Shown one piece after another: positions 25,745-34,175 of a stretch of DNA of 64,000 bases; position 1 is the stretch's first letter; every line of letters starts with the position of its first letter. This DNA comes from Njordibacter sp028825405. GTDB lineage: Bacteria > Pseudomonadota > Gammaproteobacteria > Pseudomonadales > Balneatricaceae. The position numbers and the translations under genes are program-made. The DNA lies in assembly GCF_047730065.1 (NCBI RefSeq), contig NZ_CP159829.1:1674001-1738000 (forward strand), given 5' to 3'. The notes below the pieces were generated by a model that saw only the letters and a list, made by a program, of their open reading frames with translations, had not been told where the DNA came from and made no database searches.

Positions 25745-26047
25745 TTACATTCCTCGAGTAACTCGAGTCGGGCCTTCCAAAATACTAAATGGTTTGGCTG
25801 TGGCATTGACCAACGCTGGATTGCCACCAACACCTGCAAACAGCTCAGACGCCAGAAAACCATCTAGGGCTGCTTGGTCTTGAAATAAATAAATGCCGCC
25901 ATAGGTGTTATTCGCTTCGTCGGCTAACCAATGTTTTGAGATTAATCCTGGTACTGCGGCAAAGGCCGGTGCCAATTCGTTACATACACCCTCGTAGTCA
26001 CTGCGGGTGATTCCATCAAGGTTAAAGTTGATTATAAGTGCTTGCAT
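25745..26047 (-). CDS. YdhR-family putative monooxygenase
   Basis: The start is ATG 26047, behind AAGGAG; the product is 100 residues. The sequence matches the YdhR family: MQALIINFNLDGITRSDY, AAVPGLISKHWLAD, NTYGGIYLFQD, FLASELFAGV. The family has a dimeric ferredoxin-like barrel and is proposed to act on aromatic compounds, but activity is poorly established. It is first in the run of five minus-strand genes at the left end of the island. Confidence 0.75.
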   Translation of the reverse strand: MQALIINFNLDGITRSDYEGVCNELAPAFAAVPGLISKHWLADEANNTYGGIYLFQDQAALDGFLASELFAGVGGNPALVNATAKPFSILEGPTRVTRGM

Positions 26048-26140
26048 TGCTAACTCCTTAAACATAATTCCTGTTTTTATAGCCCAGTCACAGTGACTAA
26101 ACTCTTTAGAAACTACCAGAGCGCGGCATAGGCTTCTACG

Positions 26141-26170
26141 ACGGCCTCTGAGACAGTTTCAGAACACATT
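26141..26170 (+). repeat. 30-bp scrap of the zinc-ribbon gene
   Basis: Positions 26141-26170 match 20470-20500 within the left zinc-ribbon gene at all but one or two positions, in the same orientation. It abuts the stop of the metallopeptidase gene, so the chaperone operon is bracketed by zinc-ribbon-gene sequence on both sides (this scrap and the full gene at 31116). Confidence 0.6.
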
Positions 26171-26172
26171 AT

Positions 26173-27255
26173 TTAAGCTGTAGCTTCAGATATGATAGCG
26201 TAGGCGCGACTAAAAGCTTTATCCTCCATATCAAGCGCTGAACTTGGGAACTCAGCCTCCGATTGCTGAAGAGCGTTATTGAGCCTTGATTCCGTTTCGT
26301 CATGGAGGTCATCTGCTTCGTAAAGTTCAAAAAAGCCTCTTATCTGCTCCAACTCTACCTTGCCTACTAATTTTGACACTGCACCTTGAAGATCTTTGCT
26401 AAACGAGCCTTCTGCAATAATCAGAAGGCAAAGTTTCCATATGAAAATATCATTCTCAACTTCATTCCGCTCTAGTCTAATGCGACCATCAACAAATCGC
26501 TCCAAGTCTCTTGTTACCCTGTTATTTATATCCTCTAGACTACTATCACTTAGATTTGCTAGGCATCCTGCTGATTTTATATTCATAGAAAACCAAATCA
26601 AGGCCCTGCACCTAATCAACATTGAAGGGTGCGTACTATTTTTGTGCTCGCCTGATGACGGCTTTGTTAGAAGTTCTTTTTGAGACAGAAACATGGAGAC
26701 ATCAAATCTAAGATGCTCACTCGTAAGGCCAGAGGCAGTTTTCATAATTGCTCTGAGAGCTTCATCTAGATTTTCTATTCCTAGGTACCCGATCCGATCC
26801 GCTGATAATTCACGAGATCTTTGAATCATAAACCCTTCTGCAGAACTTCCCGATACAAATTGACCACATGAGTCATGCCCCAGTATAAAATGACCCAATT
26901 CATGAGAAGCTACAAACCTGAACTCTGCTTCATCCATTAAGTTCACTAAACCAGATGTAAACCTTAGGACACACGAATCCATGGAATCAATCAGACAATC
27001 TGCTTGAACGTCCGCGCTAGCATAAACAAAAGCGGAAACAGCTGATCTAGGCACAGATAGGCGCTCACATACTTCAGAAATATTCCTTTCAAGATCTGGC
27101 GTCATAGCCTCTGAAATAAGAACTCCATGCCGCAACATTGAGTCTCGATGTGCTGAACGCCCCTCAATTTTGAAGCTTTCTCGCCTACTGACCACCTTGT
27201 CTTCAGTAAGCCTTACTTTCATGCCTAGCGTTCGAGCTTGCTCCAAATCAGCCAT
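26173..27255 (-). CDS. M48-like zinc metallopeptidase domain protein
   Basis: The 360-residue protein has the zinc motif HELGHFILGH at about 118-127, and the downstream RELSADRIG supplies the likely third ligand (Glu) with the Asp of M48 peptidases. No membrane segment is obvious. The C-terminal 180 residues are helical and unassigned. The gene overlaps the end of the TerB-domain gene by 8 bp and is the last gene of the four-gene chaperone operon. A role in removing proteins presented by the Hsp70 is plausible but inferred. Confidence 0.75.
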   Translation of the reverse strand: MADLEQARTLGMKVRLTEDKVVSRRESFKIEGRSAHRDSMLRHGVLISEAMTPDLERNISEVCERLSVPRSAVSAFVYASADVQADCLIDSMDSCVLRFTSGLVNLMDEAEFRFVASHELGHFILGHDSCGQFVSGSSAEGFMIQRSRELSADRIGYLGIENLDEALRAIMKTASGLTSEHLRFDVSMFLSQKELLTKPSSGEHKNSTHPSMLIRCRALIWFSMNIKSAGCLANLSDSSLEDINNRVTRDLERFVDGRIRLERNEVENDIFIWKLCLLIIAEGSFSKDLQGAVSKLVGKVELEQIRGFFELYEADDLHDETESRLNNALQQSEAEFPSSALDMEDKAFSRAYAIISEATA

Positions 27256-28447
27256 ACTTTTTTCTCAATATAGCTATATTATCTAACATGCTTTGTGCAT
27301 TAGCTTTCTCGTCTCCTTCACTAAGAGCGTTAATTCTATTGCTCCATTTTTGGAATTCGGTTCGCAGGTGCTTTTTCTTTTGATCATTAGACCAAGAAGC
27401 ATCTAAACCAACTAATGCCTCAAGACCCTCTTCACCAGAAAGAGAACTAGATAAATTCAAAGTAACTTGCTCTCGCATGCTTTCAATCTCAGTCATATCC
27501 AAATCAAGAGCTTCGGCAACCGTTTTGATCACAGACATCTCTTCTTGGTCGGCAAGTCCGTCGGCCGCCATGACATCAAAACACAGTTCAACCGCATCGT
27601 ATTTAGACTTTTTATCTCCAATTACAGATAATCTTTCAACTAAAGGGGATAAGCTCAAGTTACCACTCTGGGCATCAAAATGAGCTTCTTTCATAGCTTC
27701 ATTGTAAGTGCTTTTGAGATGTGACTGACGATCGTCAGAAAAAGATGCAATTGTCTTTTTAACCCAGTTTTGGAGAATTTCACCTTCTGCATCTTCTAAT
27801 GTACCGTCAGCCATTGCCACTGCCATACCAATCTTCAATGATATTGACTGAGCCTCTTCTCTGTGCTCGGACGCGTCTTCATAACCGATCTCATCAAAGT
27901 GATGCTGAATCTCCAAGGTTTGTTCCCAAAGACTAGCTCCATCACCAAAACCTGCATGTATTGATGGAGCATTGTTTGTGTCAAAAAAACGGACAATTAC
28001 AAGTAATGAGCGATTCCCAGATCGTGGAGGTTGGAGCAGATTAGGAACTATTGCACCAATCTTAACCCAATCAGTGAAGCTGTCTCCCTCGTCAATACTG
28101 CCCAAATCTCCACTCGCTTGATAGCACGCAGAGGTATCTTCTTGCATGGAATCAATAATTGAAATTATCGGCTTAAAAGACTTTTCACCATCGGTAGCGT
28201 CCAGTATCGAAATTGCAAAAGACAATTTCATTGTATGACTAACTGGTAATTTTCCACGGAACATCACATTCTTAAATTTAAGATTCGAGTCTTCGAGTGT
28301 TTCATCAACCAGTTTTATCATTGCTGGCCCAAAGTAAGTATCCTTACCTGTGACAACTTTCTTAACAACATGAGCCGCCTTAGTAACAAGCATTTTAAAT
28401 ATTGCCCAACCGAATATTATTACAATAAAAATTAATATCCCTTCCAT
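27248..28447 (-). CDS. Membrane-anchored TerB-like domain protein
   Basis: The 399-residue protein begins with one membrane helix (GILIFIVIIFGWAIFKML). Residues about 35-180 form a beta-rich domain. Residues about 200-330 contain two TerB-type helical modules, each with the acidic signature (GMAVAMADGTLEDAEGEIL; CFDVMAADGLADQEEMSVI), which in TerB binds metal. It lies 2 bp after the Hsp70 gene. TerB domains occur in tellurite-resistance and several phage-defence operons. It probably works at the membrane with the GrpE-like protein. Confidence 0.75.
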   Translation of the reverse strand: MEGILIFIVIIFGWAIFKMLVTKAAHVVKKVVTGKDTYFGPAMIKLVDETLEDSNLKFKNVMFRGKLPVSHTMKLSFAISILDATDGEKSFKPIISIIDSMQEDTSACYQASGDLGSIDEGDSFTDWVKIGAIVPNLLQPPRSGNRSLLVIVRFFDTNNAPSIHAGFGDGASLWEQTLEIQHHFDEIGYEDASEHREEAQSISLKIGMAVAMADGTLEDAEGEILQNWVKKTIASFSDDRQSHLKSTYNEAMKEAHFDAQSGNLSLSPLVERLSVIGDKKSKYDAVELCFDVMAADGLADQEEMSVIKTVAEALDLDMTEIESMREQVTLNLSSSLSGEEGLEALVGLDASWSNDQKKKHLRTEFQKWSNRINALSEGDEKANAQSMLDNIAILRKKYG

Positions 28448-28449
28448 AA

Positions 28450-29940
28450 TTAATCCACCAAGAATTTGTTTATATCTGACGACTCACGTTGCTCGCCACC
28501 CATAGATAACGAAATCGAAGTTTCCTTTCCAGATGCCATATCTTTAAAGGAAGCTCGCATCATTTGATTTTCATCGTATGAATACGTTATTTGAATCTCT
28601 TGTTGCGCTGGCCGGTTAGCAGGAAGGTCAAGTGAACCACTCCATATTTCTTTCACAAACTTCGGGTTGGTTTCAGCACTTTTAGATTCAGTAATTTTAC
28701 ATGCTATTGAAGTTTGTCCTTCATAAACTGTGTAGTATGATTCTGTGGTTTTACAGGGGAGTTTTTCACCTTTGTTTATGACTATTGAGTTTACCAATTG
28801 TTCACCCTTGGACTCACTGTGTCCCAATGTAATAGTTCCAAAGCACATATTTGTAGTCTCAGTCACGGTTAACTTCGACACTGATTGTTTTTGGATCGCT
28901 GTTAAGTTTTCTCCATCACCCTTGTAAGCTGCATAGAGTGCTGCTCCAAGCGCTACCACTTCATCCACGTTTGCCGTAGCGACTGGGTCTTGCTTGAATA
29001 CTCTTTTAGCGCACTCAGTTATTGCTGGCATTCTCGTGCTGCCGCCTGCTAAAAACACCTTTGTTATGTCTCCAGGCTCGATTCCTGCTTCATCTAATGT
29101 TGCTTCGCACATCATCTCAACTTGAGCAACTAAACTAGAAATCGCCTCCTCGTACTCAACGCGACTGAGGTCCACCAATTCCCTTTCAATTTCAGCCGTA
29201 GTTCTTTTTCTTTGTGAAAGAGACTTTTTCTCTTCCTCTGCCGCATTAAGTGGGAAGTCTTCTCGAGTAAGCGGTTCACCTGATTCTTTAAGGTATTTAT
29301 CAGCAACAAGTTTCCAAAGAACATGGTCAAAGTCATCACCACCTAGTTTATTTAGGCCGTTTGAAGCCACCACGTCAATATCTTGCCCATCGACCTTTAT
29401 AACCGAAACATCAAATGTTCCACCACCCAAGTCAAACACCACAAACGTACCTGATAGGTTTCCGTCCGATTGAAAAGCGTAATATAGTGCTGCAGCAGTC
29501 GGCTCATTAATAATATACTTTACGTTAAGCCCAGCTAGAGTTGCGGCTTCCATTGTCGCCTCTCGAGCTTCCAGAGCAAAGTTGGCAGGGATTGTAACCA
29601 CCACTTCATCAATTGGCCCTATCTTCTCTTCAGTATCCTCCTTCAGCTTTTTTAATAATTCGGCACTCAATTGTGTAGGGGTATAGTCTTTTGAAGCAAT
29701 AGCGTATGTACTCGAAGTTCCCATGTCCCTCTTAAATCTAGATGCTGCATTATCAGGATCGTTACCCCATGTCCGCCTTGCAACTTCACCCACAACCAAT
29801 GACCCTTTATGCATCGCCACACAAGATGGAGTAATATTGTCACCTCTATCATTTAAGACTATAGCGGGACGCCCACTCTCATCTATATGAGCTACCGCCG
29901 AAAAAGTCGTGCCCAAATCAATACCTATTACATTTCCCAT
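28450..29940 (-). CDS. DnaK-like Hsp70 chaperone lacking the C-terminal lid
   Basis: The 496-residue protein has the full Hsp70 nucleotide-binding domain: GIDLGTTFSAVA, INEPTAAALYYA, VVFDLGGGTFDVSV, LGGDDFD and VFLAGGSTRMP. A beta-sandwich substrate domain follows (about 370-480), but the helical lid present in the usual ~640-residue DnaK is missing. It is therefore a specialised Hsp70, not the housekeeping DnaK, and no DnaJ gene is nearby. The gene follows the GrpE-like gene directly. It likely acts on a dedicated client at the membrane. Confidence 0.88.
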   Translation of the reverse strand: MGNVIGIDLGTTFSAVAHIDESGRPAIVLNDRGDNITPSCVAMHKGSLVVGEVARRTWGNDPDNAASRFKRDMGTSSTYAIASKDYTPTQLSAELLKKLKEDTEEKIGPIDEVVVTIPANFALEAREATMEAATLAGLNVKYIINEPTAAALYYAFQSDGNLSGTFVVFDLGGGTFDVSVIKVDGQDIDVVASNGLNKLGGDDFDHVLWKLVADKYLKESGEPLTREDFPLNAAEEEKKSLSQRKRTTAEIERELVDLSRVEYEEAISSLVAQVEMMCEATLDEAGIEPGDITKVFLAGGSTRMPAITECAKRVFKQDPVATANVDEVVALGAALYAAYKGDGENLTAIQKQSVSKLTVTETTNMCFGTITLGHSESKGEQLVNSIVINKGEKLPCKTTESYYTVYEGQTSIACKITESKSAETNPKFVKEIWSGSLDLPANRPAQQEIQITYSYDENQMMRASFKDMASGKETSISLSMGGEQRESSDINKFLVD

Positions 29941-30906
29941 TTAAACTGTCTCCTCATTGGACTTCAGCGCTTGTATTCTATAAATCGAAACTTTTGCTGG
30001 AACTATTACCTGCAAATTCTCTTCACCTCTAATAACGTAGCCAGCAGAATCAACTGAAGCCACTGTGAAATCCAAGTCGATTCGCTCTGTATTCAAGATT
30101 CGTGGCTCCTCACCAACGCTTTCTCTGGCCTCACGAAAGTCACTGCCAATTTCTGGCAAAAAGCGCTCTACTCCGCACTCATCCAATGCATCCTCCATTA
30201 GCCTATTTAGATAGCGCATCACTTTTGCATTATCGTCTTCTGGCCTTTCATTGACTATTTCTAGGAGGGCTCTGTCCACTCTTATAAACCTATTCAAAAA
30301 CCGCTTGATAATGACCGCATCGTAGCCTTTTTTTAGCCGAGCAATTTCTTTGTCTCTGCTATCTAAGGCTGACTGCAAAGTTAAAAAGCTTTTCATAAGT
30401 GCATCAGCTTGCGCTGATTGATGATTTGACTGATGGAGAACTTTGTTAAGTCCAGAGGATGAACTAGCTTGCATATCCCTTGTTGCAAGAGCTAGTGCAT
30501 CAATTAACCGACCCCACTTTTCTGGAACTAGAGCGGGGCCATTTTTTAACATTACACTTTTAACGTAATACATCCAAAAAGCACTTGCAGTAGCCAATAC
30601 CGAAATCAACATCAAAACACATATAACAAAGATTGCATCGACGCTAAATACATTGTCCGTTCTCACCTCCCCAGACCCCAATAGATAAACTATGTTTAGG
30701 GTTAACGAATAGAGAAAAGCAACAGAGGCAAACGCCAATAGCAGAATACGTAATAGAGAAAACTTCATTCCAATCCGATCTGGTACGGCTGATTCATTAG
30801 GATCGTTAGGCTGGAGTCCAGGATCAGCGGTGTTAAATGATTCCAGAGGTTGTGAATCATCGACCTGAGGCTGGTCAATTTGGTTTAATTCGTCTTTTTC
30901 ACTCAT
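29941..30906 (-). CDS. Membrane-anchored GrpE-like nucleotide exchange factor
   Basis: The 321-residue protein has an acidic N-terminus, two membrane helices (about 52-75 and 87-113), a coiled coil (about 150-205) and a C-terminal domain like GrpE (LMEDALDECGVERFLPEIGSDFRE; then strands ending NLQVIVPAKVSIYR). GrpE releases ADP from Hsp70, and the next gene is an Hsp70, which supports the call. A strong ribosome site (GGGGAGGAATTC) precedes the ATG. The first 82 codons are repeated as a truncated fragment at 19777-20049. Confidence 0.65.
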   Translation of the reverse strand: MSEKDELNQIDQPQVDDSQPLESFNTADPGLQPNDPNESAVPDRIGMKFSLLRILLLAFASVAFLYSLTLNIVYLLGSGEVRTDNVFSVDAIFVICVLMLISVLATASAFWMYYVKSVMLKNGPALVPEKWGRLIDALALATRDMQASSSSGLNKVLHQSNHQSAQADALMKSFLTLQSALDSRDKEIARLKKGYDAVIIKRFLNRFIRVDRALLEIVNERPEDDNAKVMRYLNRLMEDALDECGVERFLPEIGSDFREARESVGEEPRILNTERIDLDFTVASVDSAGYVIRGEENLQVIVPAKVSIYRIQALKSNEETV

Positions 30907-31060
30907 GAATTCCTCCCCTAACCCATACTGCGACTAGGATCTGTTATCCGCTAATCCATTGATTTCTGATGCAATCAAAGGTTAGTCATAAAACCTAACA
31001 CAGATACAGCTAAGAATATTTCCTAATTTTACATTTAATTTACATTTAATTTGCATTTAA

Positions 31061-31089
31061 TTGACAATTAAAGAATTAAGTATCATATT
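31061..31089 (+). promoter_or_regulatory. Candidate sigma-70 promoter of the right zinc-ribbon gene
   Basis: TTGACA at 31061-31066 and CATATT at 31084-31089 have a 17-bp spacer. Just upstream are three copies of a TTTACATTTAA-like 11-bp repeat (about 31028-31060). This stretch is not conserved in the left island. Confidence 0.5.
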
Positions 31090-31091
31090 AT

Positions 31092-31108
31092 TCATTTAGT
31101 CTGAATGG
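31092..31108. promoter_or_regulatory. Operator-like imperfect palindrome before the right zinc-ribbon gene
   Basis: TCATTTAGTCTGAATGG is the counterpart of the perfect palindrome at 20221-20237, with two substitutions that break symmetry at two pairs. It ends 7 bp before the ATG at 31116, the same distance as in the left island. Confidence 0.45.
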
Positions 31109-31115
31109 TTCATTT

Positions 31116-31721
31116 ATGGGTGGAATTGGTTCAGGGCGACGGTTTCAGAATCGTCGAGGTCCTAACTTAGAAGAAGTGCATCAACTCGATGTTCGAGTGC
31201 TAAAACGTAATGGATTATTTGATCTAAGTGCTTCAAATGGTTTAATTAAGTGGGCAAACCCAGGGCTCTCAGAATGCGCTCTAGAGTACACATATAAAGA
31301 CTCTACGTTGGGTATTTCCTATGCCGTAAAGACGCCTCAAACGGCCTCTGAGAAAGTCTCAGAGCACATCTTTATAGATAGAACGATATGCAACTATGGC
31401 GGCACCAGAACTTGGTTCTCATGCCCTGCTTGCAACGTTAGAAAAGCGATCTTGTACTGCGCATCCAAACGATTTTTATGCCGCCAATGTTATGGCTTAA
31501 ACTACAGCTGTCAGAATGAAGTTTATGCAGATCGGATGATTCGTAAAGCTCGAAAGTTACGCTTTAAACTGGGTGCATCCATGGATCTACAGCAACCCAT
31601 CTCTGAGCGTCCACATGGAATGTATAGGGCAACGTTTGAGCGATTTATAAAGCAAGACCAAGATAATGTTAGACGTGTCGTGGGTGCTTATTCTCAGCGC
31701 TTAATGAGTAGGCCAAACTAA
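31116..31721 (+). CDS. Zinc-ribbon protein of the MGGxGSGRR family (right copy)
   Basis: This 201-residue protein is the counterpart of the one at 20245-20850 and differs at about 13 residues. All zinc-ribbon Cys residues (CPAC, LYC, CRQC) are kept. Several changes are in the basic region (RSKL to RFKL, RLLRQ to RFIKQ). It is transcribed divergently from the chaperone operon and sits between cargo and control module, as in the left island. Both copies are intact, which suggests that both are in use. Confidence 0.75.
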   Translation: MGGIGSGRRFQNRRGPNLEEVHQLDVRVLKRNGLFDLSASNGLIKWANPGLSECALEYTYKDSTLGISYAVKTPQTASEKVSEHIFIDRTICNYGGTRTWFSCPACNVRKAILYCASKRFLCRQCYGLNYSCQNEVYADRMIRKARKLRFKLGASMDLQQPISERPHGMYRATFERFIKQDQDNVRRVVGAYSQRLMSRPN

Positions 31722-31919
31722 TTGGGTTAATTTGATAATGACCAAAAGTAGTATTGGACTTTCTTTGAGCCCAACTACGTTTGTGGGGAGTAGTGCAACC
31801 TCACCCCATATACTTTCAAGTTTAATCACAACCCCATCTTTATATATGACAGTAATTCCCAGTGTACAAAAACTGCACACCCAAATGCACTTCCAAATAA
31901 CTCTTCTGATTGAACCCAT
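31701..31919 (-). CDS. Small conserved ORF, 72 residues (right copy)
   Basis: The first 43 residues correspond to the left copy (20905-21048). Here the frame stays open for 29 more codons and overlaps the end of the zinc-ribbon gene on the other strand. The N-terminal part (IWKCIWVCSFCTLGITVIY) is hydrophobic. AGAGGG precedes the ATG. The longer tail may be chance, and the conserved part is the stronger evidence. Confidence 0.35.
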   Translation of the reverse strand: MGSIRRVIWKCIWVCSFCTLGITVIYKDGVVIKLESIWGEVALLPTNVVGLKESPILLLVIIKLTQLVWPTH

Positions 31920-31982
31920 CAGTCTTGCCCTCTGATTGCCTTTCGGTTTTAGTTTTGATTTACCATTGGTCTACCCAGTATC

Positions 31983-32294
31983 CGGCAAATATAATGCCGA
32001 ACGGGTTTCCACTTGGGGGGTGGTGTATCAACACAGTTACCCCCTATAGGGGTGATACAGATGATAAACGGGAAACCCTTACGTGGCGCGGGTTTTGCCC
32101 GTCTATCATTTAAAACACGATGATAAACCATGATAAACCAAATGATAAACGAGGAAACGCCCGTCACCAGTACCTTTCCCGTTTGTCGTCGTCTTTCATG
32201 ATACACCGTGATAGACGTGATAAACGGATTTAGAATAGTTGGTTTATCATCGTGTTTCGTCTTTCGATAAACGGATTTTGATAAACGATAAACG
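31983..32294. repeat. Iteron-like block, TGATAAACG type (right island)
   Basis: At least eight copies of TGATAAAC(G/C) or close variants occur in both orientations, including the doublet TGATAAACCATGATAAACC (32121-32139), the exact counterpart of the left-island doublet. The upstream dyads (GGCA...TGCC and CCCCTATAGGGG at 32041-32052) are the same as in the left island. Relative to the left unit, the third and fourth bases are AT instead of CA throughout. The block ends 5 bp from the 3' end of the 120-residue protein gene. Confidence 0.75.
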
Positions 32295-32298
32295 AGCA

Positions 32299-32661
32299 TT
32301 AAACAGCCTCCTTGGTGATGTCCATGTTGCCATTTTTAAGCACCCGACTGGTCAGTGTAATGTCGTATTGGAGGTTATCTCTGCCAGTTACTCTAATAGG
32401 TTCATCCAGAATTAATGAGTCCATTACTCTTCGGCGACAGGTAAGGTTTGACTTGTTCCATATCGGTTCAAGATTGGTCAGTAAGATTGGCAAACCGACA
32501 GTATCAAGCGGCATGGTTTCGCAAATATCTAAGCGAAGCTGCTTTATTTGCTCTCTAGTGTTTTCCACAGCTAATTGCTTAGCCTCGTCGACTAGCTCTG
32601 AGATGCGTGGGTCGCTATCCAAGATAAAATTGTTACTCCCTATTTGGATGACTTTAAGCAT
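32299..32661 (-). CDS. 120-residue integrase-coupled protein, possible iteron binder (right copy)
   Basis: The start overlaps the integrase stop, as in the left island. Residues 1-49 are nearly identical to the left copy (changes only around residues 30-31 before the boundary at residue 50). The remaining 71 residues are diverged but align without gaps, keeping LDE, several Leu, and a conserved W-x-K-S segment. The adjacent iterons change with it. No family is recognised. It would act in the cytoplasm on island DNA if the binding hypothesis is right. Confidence 0.6.
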   Translation of the reverse strand: MLKVIQIGSNNFILDSDPRISELVDEAKQLAVENTREQIKQLRLDICETMPLDTVGLPILLTNLEPIWNKSNLTCRRRVMDSLILDEPIRVTGRDNLQYDITLTSRVLKNGNMDITKEAV

Positions 32662-34007
32662 TAAAGGAAAGATATATATTTAACAACCATAGGTAAATTC
32701 CAGCCTAACATCTCGATAACTGGAGCTAACGCTTCTGGTGTGTAGTCCTTTCCATAACGGCCAAAGGTTATTCCACCTGTGCTATGCCCTAGTATCCCAG
32801 CTATGTGACTCTCAGCGACACCTTGCTGCTTCAGATCGTCTGCAAGAGTGTGTCTGAAGCTGTGGAAGTCCTTTTTTTCAGTACTCTCAGAAAGGCCTGT
32901 GAGCGCCCTATGGCGTGCAAACCATTTAGAGGGTGTAGCTGAATAACCATGATACTTATGGTAAGACAGCTCAGGAAAAAGTCGTAGTTTAGATTTCTCT
33001 TTAGGTGAGGAAACAAAGTCAAGAAAGCCTAAAGCCTTTAGTTTTGAATGTATCGGTATAAGTCGCTCAGACGATGGACTTTTAAGCCGTTGCCCAGCAT
33101 TAACAGCTTGAATGTGTAAACAGTCAATACCATTTACAACAATAATGTCATTCCTATACAACTGACTCAGTTCGTTGAGTCGAGCACCTGTATAAAGTCC
33201 AAGCAAAGGTAGCCAATATTGATAATCTTTTGGAGCTTTCGCGCTTTGTGTATGGATGTCAGTTGAGAATATGGTGTCGACATCATCCTGATTAAACCGA
33301 CTTCTTAGAGTACTGACTTTAACTTTCAGTTTAACTTTTAGTCCATCAAAAGGATTGCGCTCGCAGTAACCTGCCCTCGCTGCAAAGGTAAAGACTGTGC
33401 TCAAGTCCTTCACGTAATTATTAAAGGTAATGACAGATATGGTTGTCTTGGCCTGAGCAATGGCGTCTTCTATGGATATGTCCTCCAACTGGTTAAGTCG
33501 CGGGGGTAGCTTCAACGCGGTCGATTTAAATGTCTGCATCATTGCCCTGCTATATTTGTCTACAGGGACATCACCAATGATTTGATATAGCAAGTTAGCC
33601 ACGCCTAGTTTTGTTCTTATGGTCCGTTCCCCCACACCTTCAAGACGTTGGGCAACAAAGTACTCGCTCAATACAGCAGACAGGAGAGGCGCTGAGGACG
33701 CCTTTATGTTTTGGCTGGGTTCTTTAGTACTTAATAAAAAAGCTGCTTTTGAAGCTTTATCAACCTTTTCATAGCCCCACTGAATTGTACTTATATCTGC
33801 CACTTTTGGGTCTGCACAGTCAAACAGCACATCGGTCTGCTGAAGTAATTCAGAGCATCTTATAACTGCTTGTCGTCTGCATTTGGTTTGCAGCGAACGG
33901 CGGATGTAAGTCTGCCTAAGCTGAGTTTGAAGATGCAAAGGCACACGAATGCGAAAGTAATAAACGTGATGTCGTGAAGACTGAATGTACGCTGAAGGAT
34001 TGGCCAT
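32661..34007 (-). CDS. Tyrosine recombinase/integrase, SRP-RNA-specific (right copy)
   Basis: This is the counterpart of the integrase at 21778-23124, differing at about eight of 448 residues, with all catalytic residues kept (Arg in TGARLNEL, HSFRHT, LGHSTGG, Tyr in FGRYGK). The start is set at ATG 34007. Upstream, a 12-bp duplication (GTGGAACACATG-like) adds four codons if the TTG at 34037 is used. It lies 75 bp from the 3' end of the intact SRP RNA gene. The closeness of the two enzymes suggests that either could act on both islands. Confidence 0.9.
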   Translation of the reverse strand: MANPSAYIQSSRHHVYYFRIRVPLHLQTQLRQTYIRRSLQTKCRRQAVIRCSELLQQTDVLFDCADPKVADISTIQWGYEKVDKASKAAFLLSTKEPSQNIKASSAPLLSAVLSEYFVAQRLEGVGERTIRTKLGVANLLYQIIGDVPVDKYSRAMMQTFKSTALKLPPRLNQLEDISIEDAIAQAKTTISVITFNNYVKDLSTVFTFAARAGYCERNPFDGLKVKLKVKVSTLRSRFNQDDVDTIFSTDIHTQSAKAPKDYQYWLPLLGLYTGARLNELSQLYRNDIIVVNGIDCLHIQAVNAGQRLKSPSSERLIPIHSKLKALGFLDFVSSPKEKSKLRLFPELSYHKYHGYSATPSKWFARHRALTGLSESTEKKDFHSFRHTLADDLKQQGVAESHIAGILGHSTGGITFGRYGKDYTPEALAPVIEMLGWNLPMVVKYISFL

Positions 34008-34029
34008 GTGTTCCACCATGTGGTCCACT
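34007..34029. promoter_or_regulatory. Candidate integrase arm-type sites
   Basis: Two near-palindromic units, GTGTTCCAC and GTGGTCCAC, lie side by side here. One unit occurs at 23123-23131 beside the left integrase, and a similar pair at 23385-23403 on the other side of the attachment repeat. The placement on both flanks of the core fits arm-binding sites, but this is inference. Confidence 0.3.
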
Positions 34030-34078
34030 TGCTTCAATAAGTGTCTAAAATCAGCTAAAACTATATATAAATCAAGAT

Positions 34079-34175
34079 AATGGTGGTACCCCTACCAGCC
34101 ACACCTCGGCACACGAATCCACCGCTGTGGCTGCTCCCTTCCAGGCCTGACCAGATTCACGGTTTATCGTTGCGT
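34079..34175. repeat. 97-bp attachment repeat (right)
   Basis: Identical to 23184-23280 over all 97 bases and embedded in the SRP RNA gene. The crossover point must lie somewhere inside and cannot be placed more finely. Confidence 0.9.

Larger units (their letters stand above)
23184..34175. mobile_element. Right genomic island at ffs
   Basis: The element is bounded by two copies of a 97-bp SRP RNA segment (23184-23280 and 34079-34175) and is about 10.9 kb long. It carries an integrase beside the right repeat, a control module shared with the left island, a chaperone/peptidase operon and five small genes. The full SRP RNA remains intact at the right junction because the island supplies the 3' part. 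Confidence 0.85.
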
